In this document: in pieces, positions 7,786-17,099 of the stretch
Layout of the letters: each line of letters begins with the position of its first letter
Position numbering within the stretch: position 1 is the first letter of the stretch
Source: a virus
DNA: 51,112 nt
Virus record (IMG/VR): IMGVR_UViG_3300018080_000237
Span: 1 to 51,112 of that record
Reading direction: 5' to 3' (one strand)
Program-made: the position numbers and the translations under genes
Notes under the pieces: model-generated
Databases searched by the model: none
What the model was told of the DNA's origin: nothing
The model's input: only the letters and a program-made list of their open reading frames with translations

Positions 7786-7816
7786 AAATCGCCTTAACAA
7801 AAAGCTAAGGCGATTT
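7786..7816 (-). terminator. Rho-independent terminator of the replication/nrdJ operon
   Basis: A perfect 11-bp stem (AAATCGCCTTA at 7786-7796 with TAAGGCGATTT at 7806-7816) with a 9-base loop. On the minus strand the stem is followed by a run of eight T. It lies 25 bp after the nrdJ stop. Confidence 0.88.
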
Positions 7817-7840
7817 AACGAAAATCAAATTATTAAAATT

Positions 7841-10800
7841 CTAACATTTTGAAAAACCACAATCTTTGCATTTTAAACATCCTTCTTGAAATATTAAACC
7901 CTTATATGCTCCGCAACTTGGACAGTTTTCGGTAGAACTTTCTCCGTCTTTAATGTATTTTTTTAAAGTACGAGCAATAGCTTTTGCAAACGAAACAATA
8001 GTTCCTTCTGCTTTATTCAATTGCTCATATATATATTTTATATCTACTCCATGGCGCAAACAAGTTGAAATCATCCTAGTTAATGCTTCCTGTTCATCTT
8101 TTTCAAATAAATCTCCAATATCATAAAATTCAAAACCGCCTACTTCTAATGAATATAAACCGCTTTTTATTTTCGTCAATACCCCTTTTTCAAATTTTGA
8201 AGAAAGTTTAATTTTCTTTTTCTTAAAGGCAAATGCTTCATAAGGGTCATCTTCTAAAATTCCAACAATTACTGTCCATTCTTTTCCAATTGCTGTTAAA
8301 TGATGAATTTCACAAGGTAATCGTTTTGGCCTTTTTGAAGCTGAACGTTTAATTATTCTGCCATTATTTTCTTCTTCTTCTTCTTCTTTTCCTTCTTTAT
8401 TTTTTTCAGATAATACTGACGACATAGTTCCAGTTCTATAAGTAGTCCCACCCTTTACAGTCCCCGTTTTATATAATTTTAAATAAACATTTTTAAATTC
8501 TTCATACGGAAAATCATTTGGAATATTTATCGTTTTTGACATTGCAGAATCTATATAACGAGACAAAACTGCCATTGTATCTATATGTTCATCAATTGTT
8601 AAATTGCTGATATTTTTAGCCCATTCAGATTTTTCGTCCCATTCACCTTTTTCTTTCAAATAACTTACAGCATAATCTTCTACTAATGTTTCTTTTAATA
8701 ATCCACGATTTTTATCTATTTTGTATGTTACATTATTAAAAACACATTTTAATAAATTTTCATCTCCCTCTTTCATCCATTCCCATTTAATTTTTTCATC
8801 ATCTAATTTTGCATATTTTAAGTTTTTCCAATCAATATTTTTTGGTAATAATAAACCATCAGGCGGATAAGGAATTATTGCAGTTCTAATATATTCATAT
8901 AAAAATATTGGTTCTAGACCGCTGCTTATACCTTGTGCTAATATTGATGTATTACCAGTTGGCTGTATAGAAAGCAAATGAGAATTTCTTATGCCATATT
9001 TTTTAATTAATTTTATAGTTTCTTCTTCTAAATTTTTTATAAAATTACTTTGTAAATATTTATCTCTATCGAACAATGGGAAAGGCCCTTTTTCTTTTGC
9101 TAATCTAGCTGACGAACTATATATCTCATTCGTAAGAAAACTCATAAGCTCTTTTGTTAATTTTAAAGCTTTTTTGCTTCCATATGCAGTTTTCATCATT
9201 AATAAAGCTGAACCATAACCCATAATACCTATTCCCACTCGCCTTTTATCTCGTAAATTATCTTTTTGTGATTTCAATGGAACATATGTTATATCATTCA
9301 CGTTATCCATAAATCTAACTATAGTAGGTATAAATTTCCTAAGATTTTCGTAATCCCAATTGTTTCCTTTTACAAACTGTGTTAAATTAATAGAGCCTAG
9401 CAAACAGACACCCCCAATTGGAAGAAGCTGCTCTCCACAAGGATTTGTTGCACTAATAAACTCTATATAATATAAATTATTTAATCTATTGATAGTATCA
9501 GCAAATAAAATTCCTGGTTCATTGCGATTATATGTTGATTTCATTATAATATCCCAAAGTTCATTCGCATCTTCAAATGTTTTATAAACAACTGTTTTCT
9601 TACCTGATTTTTTCCACTTTTTTAGATTTCCATCCCAATTTTTATCATAATATTTTTTATCATCATCAAAATCTGGAAATTCTAAATTCCATGGTTTATT
9701 ATTTTTAACAGCATCCATAAATTCATCAGTCACAAGAACACTCATATTAAATTTTGTTAATCGACCAGAAGTTAATTTTGCTGTTATAAACTCTTCAATA
9801 TCAGGATGCCAAATGCTCATAGTTACCATTTGTGCTCCTTTACGTATTTTAGATTTTGATTTTTTATGTTGCGATTTTCTACCACTTCCCGCAGTAATAA
9901 CATCAGATTGAGTATCCCACATATCCAACATTCTAACAGAACCTGGAGTTTCATTCGCAATTCCAGAAACAAATCCGCCTCTTGGTCTCATAACATCAGC
10001 ACAAAAACCATATCCACCTTCACTTTTTAATATTAAAGCTTGTTTTCTTAATGTTGCCAAAATTCCTTCCATAGAATCTTGGTGTTTTCCTTCAAAGCCG
10101 TCAACAAAACAGTTGTGAACAATAATATTGTTTATTATATAACTCTGGTCTTTTTCAACAGATATATTATAAACATATCCCTTATAATCTATTTCTTCTT
10201 TAGAAAAAGATTCAACAAGATGTAATTTTTCTTTTTTTGTAGAATTATCAATTATTGTTTTGACACCATTATATTGTTTTTCTCTTAGTGCTTCATTTAT
10301 TCTATTGTCCTTATATTCTTTTTTAGAATTAAAAATAAATTTTTTTGAAAATTTAGACGATAAAGCTATACACGGCGCATCTTTATATTTTTTATTAGAA
10401 GCAACAACATATCTTTTTCTACACGGAATCTTTATCATATTAAATAATGCCTGTAAATCATTTATCAAACTCTCGTTTTGCATTGCTATTATAGAACTTC
10501 CTTTTTTATCAATAAAACCATCTGCATCAAAAACTCCCAATAAAAAACTAAATTTAATATCTTCAGAAGATTCCCAGATAAATTCTGGCACTTTTTTTCT
10601 AGAATAGCCTTTTCCACAAATTTTTTCTAAAAACTTTGCTAAAACAACATTGCTTTTTCTTAAATAAATACATTCTTGATTTTTTGAATCATTTATATTA
10701 ATATCTATATCAAAAATTTTTTCAATTTTTTTCTTTAAAAATAATAATTGTGAATATTCTTTTTTATTAAAAGCAATATTAAATCCGTCTGTATCTTTTG

Positions 10801-11533
10801 CTGTAGAAAAAACACTTCCATCCCCAATGTATCTTCCTAAAAAATAGGCAAAATCTTTATCTAAATTAATTTTTCTTTTTATTTTTTTGCTACATCTGGT
10901 CATAATTGCTCCATTACCTCCTATACAATTTGTAGATGTTGAAATATAATTATCATCAACTTGATAACCATAATTTGAAAAATATTCAGCCAAATCAATT
11001 GTTTTATTATTATTAGTTTGACTCATTAATAAAACCAATTTTTTATTATTTTCAGATTTTTCCCATTTATCATCACCTTGATAAAAAGGATGTTCTTTGG
11101 TTGAATAAATATCATCTGTTAAATAAGATGATTTATATACATCTAATTTTCCTTCATAATATCTTTTTGTTGTTGCATTAACTTTTTGCCATCTTCCCTT
11201 ATGCGTTAATACATAATCTCCTTGTTTTACATTTTTAATAGCAACGTACCCTTTCTTGGTTAATACGTTGGCTTCTGGGGAAAAACAATTTATTAACGTG
11301 GTGCCTTTCAAATTTGTACCAGCATTAGATAATATTCTTCCACCAGGAACAAATTTAAAACCTTCAAATATAGATGCAAATTTTTCTGCCCAAAAATCTT
11401 TATCCTCTTCTATAGAAGCTATACTTTTTGCAACTCTTAAAAACATTCCATTAATATCTTCATCCCCAAATTTATATGTGTGTTCAAAAATTTCTTTGCT
11501 GAAATCATTTAAAAATTTAGTATTTGTAATCAT
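7841..11533 (-). CDS. nrdJ: Class II (adenosylcobalamin-dependent) ribonucleotide reductase with intein
   Basis: 1230 aa, made of an 838-aa reductase interrupted by a 392-aa intein. The intein sits between LIN and CFVDGF, at the conserved first redox cysteine. Reductase marks are NPCGEQLLP (radical cysteine with conserved Asn and Glu), QPTGNTSILA, a TSCPD-type domain near residues 1080-1180, and a C-terminal zinc ribbon CPSC...CLKCKDC ending FSKC, characteristic of NrdJ. Class II enzymes work with or without oxygen and need no small subunit; none is present in the window. It makes deoxyribonucleotides for phage replication. It is the last gene of the operon that contains primase-helicase, exonuclease and RecA, and is followed by a strong terminator. 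Activity of the gene requires splicing of the intein. Confidence 0.95.
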   Translation of the reverse strand: MITNTKFLNDFSKEIFEHTYKFGDEDINGMFLRVAKSIASIEEDKDFWAEKFASIFEGFKFVPGGRILSNAGTNLKGTTLINCFSPEANVLTKKGYVAIKNVKQGDYVLTHKGRWQKVNATTKRYYEGKLDVYKSSYLTDDIYSTKEHPFYQGDDKWEKSENNKKLVLLMSQTNNNKTIDLAEYFSNYGYQVDDNYISTSTNCIGGNGAIMTRCSKKIKRKINLDKDFAYFLGRYIGDGSVFSTAKDTDGFNIAFNKKEYSQLLFLKKKIEKIFDIDININDSKNQECIYLRKSNVVLAKFLEKICGKGYSRKKVPEFIWESSEDIKFSFLLGVFDADGFIDKKGSSIIAMQNESLINDLQALFNMIKIPCRKRYVVASNKKYKDAPCIALSSKFSKKFIFNSKKEYKDNRINEALREKQYNGVKTIIDNSTKKEKLHLVESFSKEEIDYKGYVYNISVEKDQSYIINNIIVHNCFVDGFEGKHQDSMEGILATLRKQALILKSEGGYGFCADVMRPRGGFVSGIANETPGSVRMLDMWDTQSDVITAGSGRKSQHKKSKSKIRKGAQMVTMSIWHPDIEEFITAKLTSGRLTKFNMSVLVTDEFMDAVKNNKPWNLEFPDFDDDKKYYDKNWDGNLKKWKKSGKKTVVYKTFEDANELWDIIMKSTYNRNEPGILFADTINRLNNLYYIEFISATNPCGEQLLPIGGVCLLGSINLTQFVKGNNWDYENLRKFIPTIVRFMDNVNDITYVPLKSQKDNLRDKRRVGIGIMGYGSALLMMKTAYGSKKALKLTKELMSFLTNEIYSSSARLAKEKGPFPLFDRDKYLQSNFIKNLEEETIKLIKKYGIRNSHLLSIQPTGNTSILAQGISSGLEPIFLYEYIRTAIIPYPPDGLLLPKNIDWKNLKYAKLDDEKIKWEWMKEGDENLLKCVFNNVTYKIDKNRGLLKETLVEDYAVSYLKEKGEWDEKSEWAKNISNLTIDEHIDTMAVLSRYIDSAMSKTINIPNDFPYEEFKNVYLKLYKTGTVKGGTTYRTGTMSSVLSEKNKEGKEEEEEENNGRIIKRSASKRPKRLPCEIHHLTAIGKEWTVIVGILEDDPYEAFAFKKKKIKLSSKFEKGVLTKIKSGLYSLEVGGFEFYDIGDLFEKDEQEALTRMISTCLRHGVDIKYIYEQLNKAEGTIVSFAKAIARTLKKYIKDGESSTENCPSCGAYKGLIFQEGCLKCKDCGFSKC
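10112..11287 (-). other. Intein in NrdJ with LAGLIDADG homing endonuclease
   Basis: A 392-residue intein. It begins at Cys1 (C-FSPEANVLTKKGYV, codon 11285-11287) and ends IINNIIVHN (Asn codon 10112-10114), with Cys as the +1 extein residue. Block B has the expected T-x-E-H (STKEHPFYQ). Two LAGLIDADG-type motifs are visible, FLGRYIGDGS and LLGVFDADGF, indicating a complete endonuclease domain. Cys1, the terminal His-Asn and Cys+1 are all present, so splicing competence is expected. Insertion next to the catalytic LINCFV motif is typical for inteins. Confidence 0.93.
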
Positions 11534-11575
11534 TTGTATCTTATTATTTTTAATGTTTTTTAAATTATTTTAATT

Positions 11576-13540
11576 TTATTCATCTATAAAATTTTCTATA
11601 CTTTCTTCATATTGCGCTTGTTGAAGCAAAAGTGAATTTATCGCATCTGAATCTGATTTACTTGTTTCACGATAATCAAATGGACTAATTCCATTTTTTT
11701 CACTTTTATCTTCTTCTTTAATATCTGGGTCAGCATATTCTAAATATCTATTGGATGACCTACTGAATTTTAATCCAACATTACCTGGAATTCCAATAAG
11801 TTTTTGCTTTTTAATTTTTTGAGACCTGAACTGTACAGAAGTATCTCCTTTATCTGTTGAATAATACGGTCTATAAGTGCACAAAATATTATCACATTTA
11901 TTATTCCACATTGCACCTCCTGCTAAATCATAAAAATCAGGACATTGATAGTTTCCATCATTTTTCTTTTGAAGAGTAGATTTTGGGTGAGCAATTATAA
12001 TTTTATAAATATTGTGAAGCAATGAAAACCTTTTTTCTGCAGAAAGATAATCTGAAATATATCTATCATCACGCCCATGTTTTCCCCAATCATTATCAAG
12101 TTGATTAAAAGGGTCTGTAAGACATCCTTCTATTCCGTGTTTAACAATTAATTTTTCAAACATATCATTAATATAGTGTGGCGTAGGAGAGTTATCTTTT
12201 GGATATATAAAATAAAAATGCTCCATCATAAAATCCATTCCAATACAATATTCTTCAAAAGTCATTCTAACATTTGAAGCAGTTCCTATTCCTTTATAAT
12301 CTAAATCTGTTGGTTTCCCAATATATGTGTGAATTAAATCTTTATAAAAATCTGTTGGCGGATTTTGTTCAGGACTAAAAACCCCCCATTTTGTACCTTC
12401 CCTAATGGATTTTATCAACATTAATTGTAACATCATTAAAGTTTTTCCATGATTACCTATTCCACCCATTAAAGTTACTTCCCCTTTTTTCCAACTCCAA
12501 TGCGGGTCAATAGTCTTAAAATATGTTGTAGTTCCTTTTGCATCGCCATATTTATAACTACGAATCATTTCATCTCTAATATCATTTAAATAAATGATGT
12601 CTTTTAATGGAGCATTAGGATTAATTTCCATTCCCTCTGGAGGATTTCCAAGTTTATCAAACTTAGCAGTGCTAAATTGGTGAACATATGAAATATATAC
12701 TTTAGTAACAATATCAACATAATCTTCAGGGTCAACATGAGAAGCGGCGTTTAAATAATCATGTTGTAATTTTTGTATAGTAATTTCTTTTGGTATTCCA
12801 AATCTATTGCATGCTGATGATAGATGCATTAAAAAATTATATTTATTTCCATCAACGTAGTTTTCTGATTTATGAATCCATATTTTCAGTTTTTCATATA
12901 TGGCATCAAAATCTGTAATAGGATTAATAATTTCTTGCTGATTTATTTCTTCTTTCGGCTCTTCTTCAACCATAAAATCAAATATCTTTGATTTTTTATT
13001 TATATATATATTTGGGTCAAAGCTTTCATAACAAATTCTTCCGATGTCCTTTAATTCGTCCAAAGTTGGCTCATTGTAGTAATATTTTAAACCTTGAAAA
13101 TATTTTTCATGATTTTCGGGTATTGGTGGAATTTTCACAATTATTTTTAATCCATTCCCACCTGGTGATAAAAAACAGGCATATGTATATTTATCTGAAA
13201 TCATTCTTTGGCGAATCTCAAATAATCTTTCATTTAAACCATCAAAATCTATTGCAATTAACCCAGAATGCTGTATTAAACCATTATTAGCTCTTCTTTT
13301 AAATTTTCCAGAAAAACAAATGGCAGGTAATTGTTTTTTTAATTCGTTCTTTTCTTTTTTTGTTTCGGCAGACCTTATTTGTTGAATTAAATCTACTCTT
13401 TTGCCTGACCTAATTCTTTCTAAAACAAAATCAACAGAGACAACCCAAGGATTGTAAGAATCTCTATATGTTTTAAACATGGTGACGGCTCTATCTAACA
13501 CCATTTCTTCTTGTACAATATTTGAATTATTTTTTGTCAT
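11576..13540 (-). CDS. Primase-helicase (VirE-N/BT4734-like primase domain plus DnaB-like helicase)
   Basis: 654 aa in two parts. Residues about 60-180 carry LIAIDFDGL (DxD metal site, residues 94-102) and SPGGNGLKI, the signature of the BT4734/VirE-N primase-like domain common in Bacteroidetes elements. Residues about 320-600 are a RecA-fold replicative helicase with Walker A GGIGNHGKT (359-367), an SPEQ segment after it, the Walker B-like GCLTDPFNQLD and an IIAHPKST motif typical of DnaB/TWINKLE helicases. It probably unwinds and primes the phage fork. The start overlaps the upstream gene by 14 bp. A strictly helicase-only role is possible, since primase activity is inferred from the motif. 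Confidence 0.88.
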   Translation of the reverse strand: MTKNNSNIVQEEMVLDRAVTMFKTYRDSYNPWVVSVDFVLERIRSGKRVDLIQQIRSAETKKEKNELKKQLPAICFSGKFKRRANNGLIQHSGLIAIDFDGLNERLFEIRQRMISDKYTYACFLSPGGNGLKIIVKIPPIPENHEKYFQGLKYYYNEPTLDELKDIGRICYESFDPNIYINKKSKIFDFMVEEEPKEEINQQEIINPITDFDAIYEKLKIWIHKSENYVDGNKYNFLMHLSSACNRFGIPKEITIQKLQHDYLNAASHVDPEDYVDIVTKVYISYVHQFSTAKFDKLGNPPEGMEINPNAPLKDIIYLNDIRDEMIRSYKYGDAKGTTTYFKTIDPHWSWKKGEVTLMGGIGNHGKTLMMLQLMLIKSIREGTKWGVFSPEQNPPTDFYKDLIHTYIGKPTDLDYKGIGTASNVRMTFEEYCIGMDFMMEHFYFIYPKDNSPTPHYINDMFEKLIVKHGIEGCLTDPFNQLDNDWGKHGRDDRYISDYLSAEKRFSLLHNIYKIIIAHPKSTLQKKNDGNYQCPDFYDLAGGAMWNNKCDNILCTYRPYYSTDKGDTSVQFRSQKIKKQKLIGIPGNVGLKFSRSSNRYLEYADPDIKEEDKSEKNGISPFDYRETSKSDSDAINSLLLQQAQYEESIENFIDE

Positions 13541-14309
13541 TATTTAATGTTAAAAAATCTTTTGGTACATATGCCTCTTCATCTATTTTATCAAATACTT
13601 CTTCTTCTTTTGATTTTATCCTCTCAATTGATTGATTTAAATATGATTCAAATTTATCCCCAAACAATGTCTCTGGTCGCACAAATGCAGCATACTTTTC
13701 ATCCTTATGCCATTCATTATATTTAATATCAATTACTTTTTTAAAATCTAATATAGTATAGCCTTTATTTATCCAAAATGCTATATTATTAACGGTTCTG
13801 TATAATGTTGAATCATACTTTTTTCCTGTTTTTTCATTTAAATATGTTACTATTTCTTTAGCGCTATCTGTTTGTTTGATATTAATATATATATTATCTT
13901 TTTTAGCCTCTTCACGTTTATTATAATCTGCCACAAGTCTTTTTGAATAATATGCACCATTTTCTTCTATTTGCTTAATAATTCCATATCTATTTAACTC
14001 TTCCCATGCCAAATCGAATTCTCCATTTTGTTTATCAAACAGTTTTCTAATATCATCTTCATCTAAGATTTTATTTTTTGCAACTAAAAAACCATATGGG
14101 TCAGACAAATGCATATAGCATAGCATATCAATCCAAACACCCTTTGTAGCGTAACTACATAATTTCAACTCGGTGTCAGTCAGCCAGTCTTTTGGAAGAA
14201 GAAGGATTGGATTATTTACTTCTTTGGAATTTCTATAATCCTTTATCGCTTCCAACTTCATTTTTTCTTTTTTTTCCTTATCTATTCTCTTTTGCTTAGC
14301 AGTAGTCAT
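13527..14309 (-). CDS. Replisome-organiser-like protein with Phg_2220_C-type domain
   Basis: 260 aa. Residues about 150-225 (IVTYLNEKTGKKYD, FKKVIDIKYNEW, VRPETLFGDKFESYLNQ) match the conserved phage C-terminal domain TIGR02220, found on replication initiation and helicase-loader proteins. The N-terminal part (LLLPKDWLTDTELKLCSYA, EELNRYGIIKQIEE) looks like a winged helix. Its gene overlaps the primase-helicase start, which fits a loader acting on that helicase at the origin. The loader role is inferred from domain and position. Confidence 0.82.
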   Translation of the reverse strand: MTTAKQKRIDKEKKEKMKLEAIKDYRNSKEVNNPILLLPKDWLTDTELKLCSYATKGVWIDMLCYMHLSDPYGFLVAKNKILDEDDIRKLFDKQNGEFDLAWEELNRYGIIKQIEENGAYYSKRLVADYNKREEAKKDNIYINIKQTDSAKEIVTYLNEKTGKKYDSTLYRTVNNIAFWINKGYTILDFKKVIDIKYNEWHKDEKYAAFVRPETLFGDKFESYLNQSIERIKSKEEEVFDKIDEEAYVPKDFLTLNNDKK

Positions 14310-14317
14310 TTTTAAAA

Positions 14318-14767
14318 TTAAGATTTTAAAAGCATTTCTTTATTTCTTTCATTTAATATATTTTGAAAATCTTTAGATAAATCAGCATAAAAATAAAAAT
14401 AATTAACATTATCATTTATAATACCTTCTTGAAAAATAATATCTTCTAGTTCCAAGCTTTTATCTTTTAAAAAATAATAAAAATTAGAATTATATTTCAT
14501 TGTATTTTTTTGATAATCTAATAATTCTGTATTAAAATCATGTATAATTTTATCCTTGTAATAAGTCCTGAAACTAATAACACCTTTTGATTTTTTTTCT
14601 GGTGCAAGTTCACTAAAAACAATATTAACATCATCGCTTATTATTATTTCTCTCTGATGAAGAATATTGCCATTATATTCCATTTTAAATGAAATAAATC
14701 TTTTTGCATCTGGCAAATTTAATTTTTTAATTTTTTCTAAAATTTCATTTCTGTTTGTTATTTCCAT
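14318..14767 (-). CDS. Hypothetical protein, 149 aa, in replication operon
   Basis: A mixed alpha/beta protein that is not recognised. It begins with a charged helix (NRNEILEKIKKLNLPDAKRF), followed by strand-rich sequence and a C-terminal helix. It lies 7 bp after the exonuclease gene stop and 8 bp before the replisome-organiser start, so it is co-transcribed with replication genes. No catalytic motif is visible. Confidence 0.7.
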   Translation of the reverse strand: MEITNRNEILEKIKKLNLPDAKRFISFKMEYNGNILHQREIIISDDVNIVFSELAPEKKSKGVISFRTYYKDKIIHDFNTELLDYQKNTMKYNSNFYYFLKDKSLELEDIIFQEGIINDNVNYFYFYADLSKDFQNILNERNKEMLLKS

Positions 14768-14774
14768 ATTGTTT

Positions 14775-15779
14775 TTAAATTTTTTGTTGTTTTTCTTTTG
14801 TCATAAGATTATAAAAAGGAGCAAAAAATAAACTAAAATATGAATCATCTATAAAAGTTGAAAATCCATCATCAACAAACATCTTAATAGCAGTTTCAAT
14901 GCTTCTATTTGAATCTAATTTTTTATATAATACATTATTTATTTCTTGTTTTGCTTCCTCATTATAAAAAGGCTGTCTCAAATTCATTAATTTAGCATTC
15001 CTATAAAGAACATGATGACTATCAATTATTTTATCATATAATTTTAACTTCTTTTCTCTTTTTTTATTGTAACATTCTTCAACTAACCTCTTATATGTAT
15101 ATTTCTCATTTGCCATTGCAGGAAAATTTTTAAGAAGATTATTTGTTGTTACACCATTCACACCACCAATATCATCAGAATTATCTCCATCAAAACATTT
15201 AAATAAAAGAACATTTTCATGAGTATATCCATAGTGTTCTTTGAAATTATCGATATTTACTAAAGTAAATTTATCGGGAGTTAAAATACTAACTTTTTCA
15301 GAAACTAATTGTAAATAATCTTTATCTCGACTGTAAATAGTAAAATTTTCATTCTCATTTGTACTATACAGAATATACAATGCTATCAAATCATCTGCCT
15401 CAATTAAATCAACCTCTACTTGCCTTACAAATAATTCTTCTAAATAATTTTTTAGTACGATTTTCTGTTGTAATAATTCAAATTCATCAGCATCATCGGA
15501 ATTTTCTATTCCTTCTGTTGTTATTATACGTTCTTCTGCTTCCCAATCTTTTTTTCTGTTTGCTTTATAAGGTTTGTAAATTTCATATCTAAGTTTTCCA
15601 GCATTAAAGCCATCCCACATAACAATAACTCTGTCTGGTAATACTTTATTCATAACGGATTTCAAACTATCAAGAAAACCAAAAACTCCCCCGCATTGTT
15701 TTCCGTTGGCTACTAAACTCCGTCTTTTATAAAAATTTTTCTTTAAATTCCACTGACCATCAACAAGTAATGTTTCCAT
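14775..15779 (-). CDS. 5'-3' exonuclease (FEN/RNase H-like)
   Basis: 334 aa of the flap-endonuclease family (DNA polymerase I 5'-nuclease domain, T4 RNase H). Metal-binding acidic residues are visible in order: LLVDGQ near the N-terminus, VMWDGFN, EADDLIAL, SRDKDYLQL and the helix-3-turn motif DGDNSDDIGGVNGV. It would remove RNA primers and flaps during phage replication and supply 3' ends for recombination. It lies between a homing endonuclease gene upstream and the hypothetical 149-aa gene downstream. The 82-bp gap upstream contains TATATTTG but no matching -33 element. Confidence 0.9.
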   Translation of the reverse strand: METLLVDGQWNLKKNFYKRRSLVANGKQCGGVFGFLDSLKSVMNKVLPDRVIVMWDGFNAGKLRYEIYKPYKANRKKDWEAEERIITTEGIENSDDADEFELLQQKIVLKNYLEELFVRQVEVDLIEADDLIALYILYSTNENENFTIYSRDKDYLQLVSEKVSILTPDKFTLVNIDNFKEHYGYTHENVLLFKCFDGDNSDDIGGVNGVTTNNLLKNFPAMANEKYTYKRLVEECYNKKREKKLKLYDKIIDSHHVLYRNAKLMNLRQPFYNEEAKQEINNVLYKKLDSNRSIETAIKMFVDDGFSTFIDDSYFSLFFAPFYNLMTKEKQQKI

Positions 15780-15846
15780 CTAATGTAATATATCTTTTAC
15801 ATTGTTTAACAATAATTTATTTTTTGTAGTCTATGCTTTACATTAA

Positions 15847-15858
15847 CAAATATAAATA
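15847..15858 (-). promoter_or_regulatory. Possible promoter before the exonuclease gene
   Basis: The minus strand reads TATTTATA directly overlapping TATATTTG, so both element types coincide. It is about 70 nt upstream of the ATG at 15779, farther than at other genes, and no TTTG lies 19-21 nt upstream of it. A partial inverted repeat (TAATGTAA / TTACATTA) borders the gap. Weak evidence. Confidence 0.25.
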
Positions 15859-15861
15859 ATA

Positions 15862-17013
15862 TTATTTTTTATTAATATATTTTTCTTTATATTTTTTTTC
15901 AGATTTTTTTGTAAAAATAATCTGATTAGATTCATAAAGAAATTTTATTTTATTACTAGATAAAAAAGGAGGGTCAATCATTTCATATTTTAAACCATTA
16001 TTTTTACAAAACTTTTTAGCTGCTCTTTTTTTTTCAATAACATCTTTAGTATTTTGTAATTTAGTCGGTTTCACTTCTACCATTTTTTTGTTCTCTATAA
16101 TAAAATCTGCAAAACTGTTTTTCTCTTTTCCTTTTTCATCAATATATGTGATTTTATATTTTCTTTTTTCTGCGCTCTCCCATAAAAGATTTTTCTTTTC
16201 TATTACATTAATCATATATGATAATTCGTGCAAACTTCTAAAAAACCAATTTTTATACCATCCAGACCATCCATTCCCTGCACCTTTTGGTGGCGGTTTT
16301 CCAAACCAAAAATTTTTTCTACCAGATAAACCTTGAGATAATTTTTTTCTCCATGCAATATCTCTTTTTTTAGCTTCTTCTTCTCCATATTTTTTAAACC
16401 AAATATTATATAAAGTGCCTCTTTTATATGCTGGATTTTTCTCACCAGAAAATGCTTCAGAAAGTTTTTTTCTATATTCCTCACTTCTAGTTTTTTCTAT
16501 AAATTTTTTTCTCTTTTCGCTTTTTTTATTGCTTTCGCTTATTTTTTTTCTTGTTTCTTTAGTATGTTTTTTATTAAAAAAAGGATTATTTTTTCCCGTT
16601 TGTTTTTTTCCTAAATTTTTATTACTACAATGAATGCATATACTTTTTCTTTTTTGGGCAACATCTCTATTCCATTTATTTGTATATTTTATTTGATTCT
16701 TACATTGTGGACAATCTCTAAACCATTCTTTTTTTGTTTTATTAATATAAGCATTTTTTTTCTTTTTTTCTATAGATGCCTTAACAAAAGATTTTACAGC
16801 ATTTTGGTTTAACCATATTTTTTTAACATATTCTATTTGTTCATCAGTAAGAACTCTTTTATTATATTTTCTGGTTTTCAAAAGAGTTTCATATTTTTTA
16901 TTCAAATAAACACAGTTTTTACATAGTTTTTGGTTTCTTTCTGCTCTATTTCTGCTTTTTTTATTTGTATAAATTATTTCATTTTTACATTGAGGGCATT
17001 TTCTTTTAAACAT
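15862..17013 (-). CDS. Free-standing homing endonuclease, NUMOD3 plus PD-(D/E)XK
   Basis: 383 basic residues. The N-terminus has two zinc ribbons (CPQC...CKNC at about 6-36 and CPQC...CIHC at about 101-131). The middle has NUMOD3-type DNA-binding repeats (NPFFNKKHTKETRKKISESN; SGEKNPAYKRG; LSGRKNFWFGK). The C-terminus has a TnsA-like nuclease core: RSLHELSYM, then SFADFII and MVEVKPTK (the D and E-x-K pair), then a basic helix. This fits a homing or mobility endonuclease lodged between recA and the exonuclease gene. It carries its own TATTTATA element, unlike its neighbours, so it is probably transcribed late and independently. Confidence 0.85.
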   Translation of the reverse strand: MFKRKCPQCKNEIIYTNKKSRNRAERNQKLCKNCVYLNKKYETLLKTRKYNKRVLTDEQIEYVKKIWLNQNAVKSFVKASIEKKKKNAYINKTKKEWFRDCPQCKNQIKYTNKWNRDVAQKRKSICIHCSNKNLGKKQTGKNNPFFNKKHTKETRKKISESNKKSEKRKKFIEKTRSEEYRKKLSEAFSGEKNPAYKRGTLYNIWFKKYGEEEAKKRDIAWRKKLSQGLSGRKNFWFGKPPPKGAGNGWSGWYKNWFFRSLHELSYMINVIEKKNLLWESAEKRKYKITYIDEKGKEKNSFADFIIENKKMVEVKPTKLQNTKDVIEKKRAAKKFCKNNGLKYEMIDPPFLSSNKIKFLYESNQIIFTKKSEKKYKEKYINKK

Positions 17014-17029
17014 AATATTTAGTATTTTT

Positions 17030-17037
17030 TATAAATA
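17030..17037 (-). promoter_or_regulatory. Putative TATTTATA promoter of the homing gene
   Basis: ACTATTTATAAAAAA on the coding strand ends 16 nt before the homing endonuclease ATG. It is inside an operon otherwise driven by a host-like promoter, suggesting the mobile gene brought or acquired its own late signal. Confidence 0.5.
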
Positions 17038-17099
17038 GTTATAAAAAAATCTATTATCGAAAATTCCTTAAAAAATTTTAAAATAACTTTTAAGACCCC

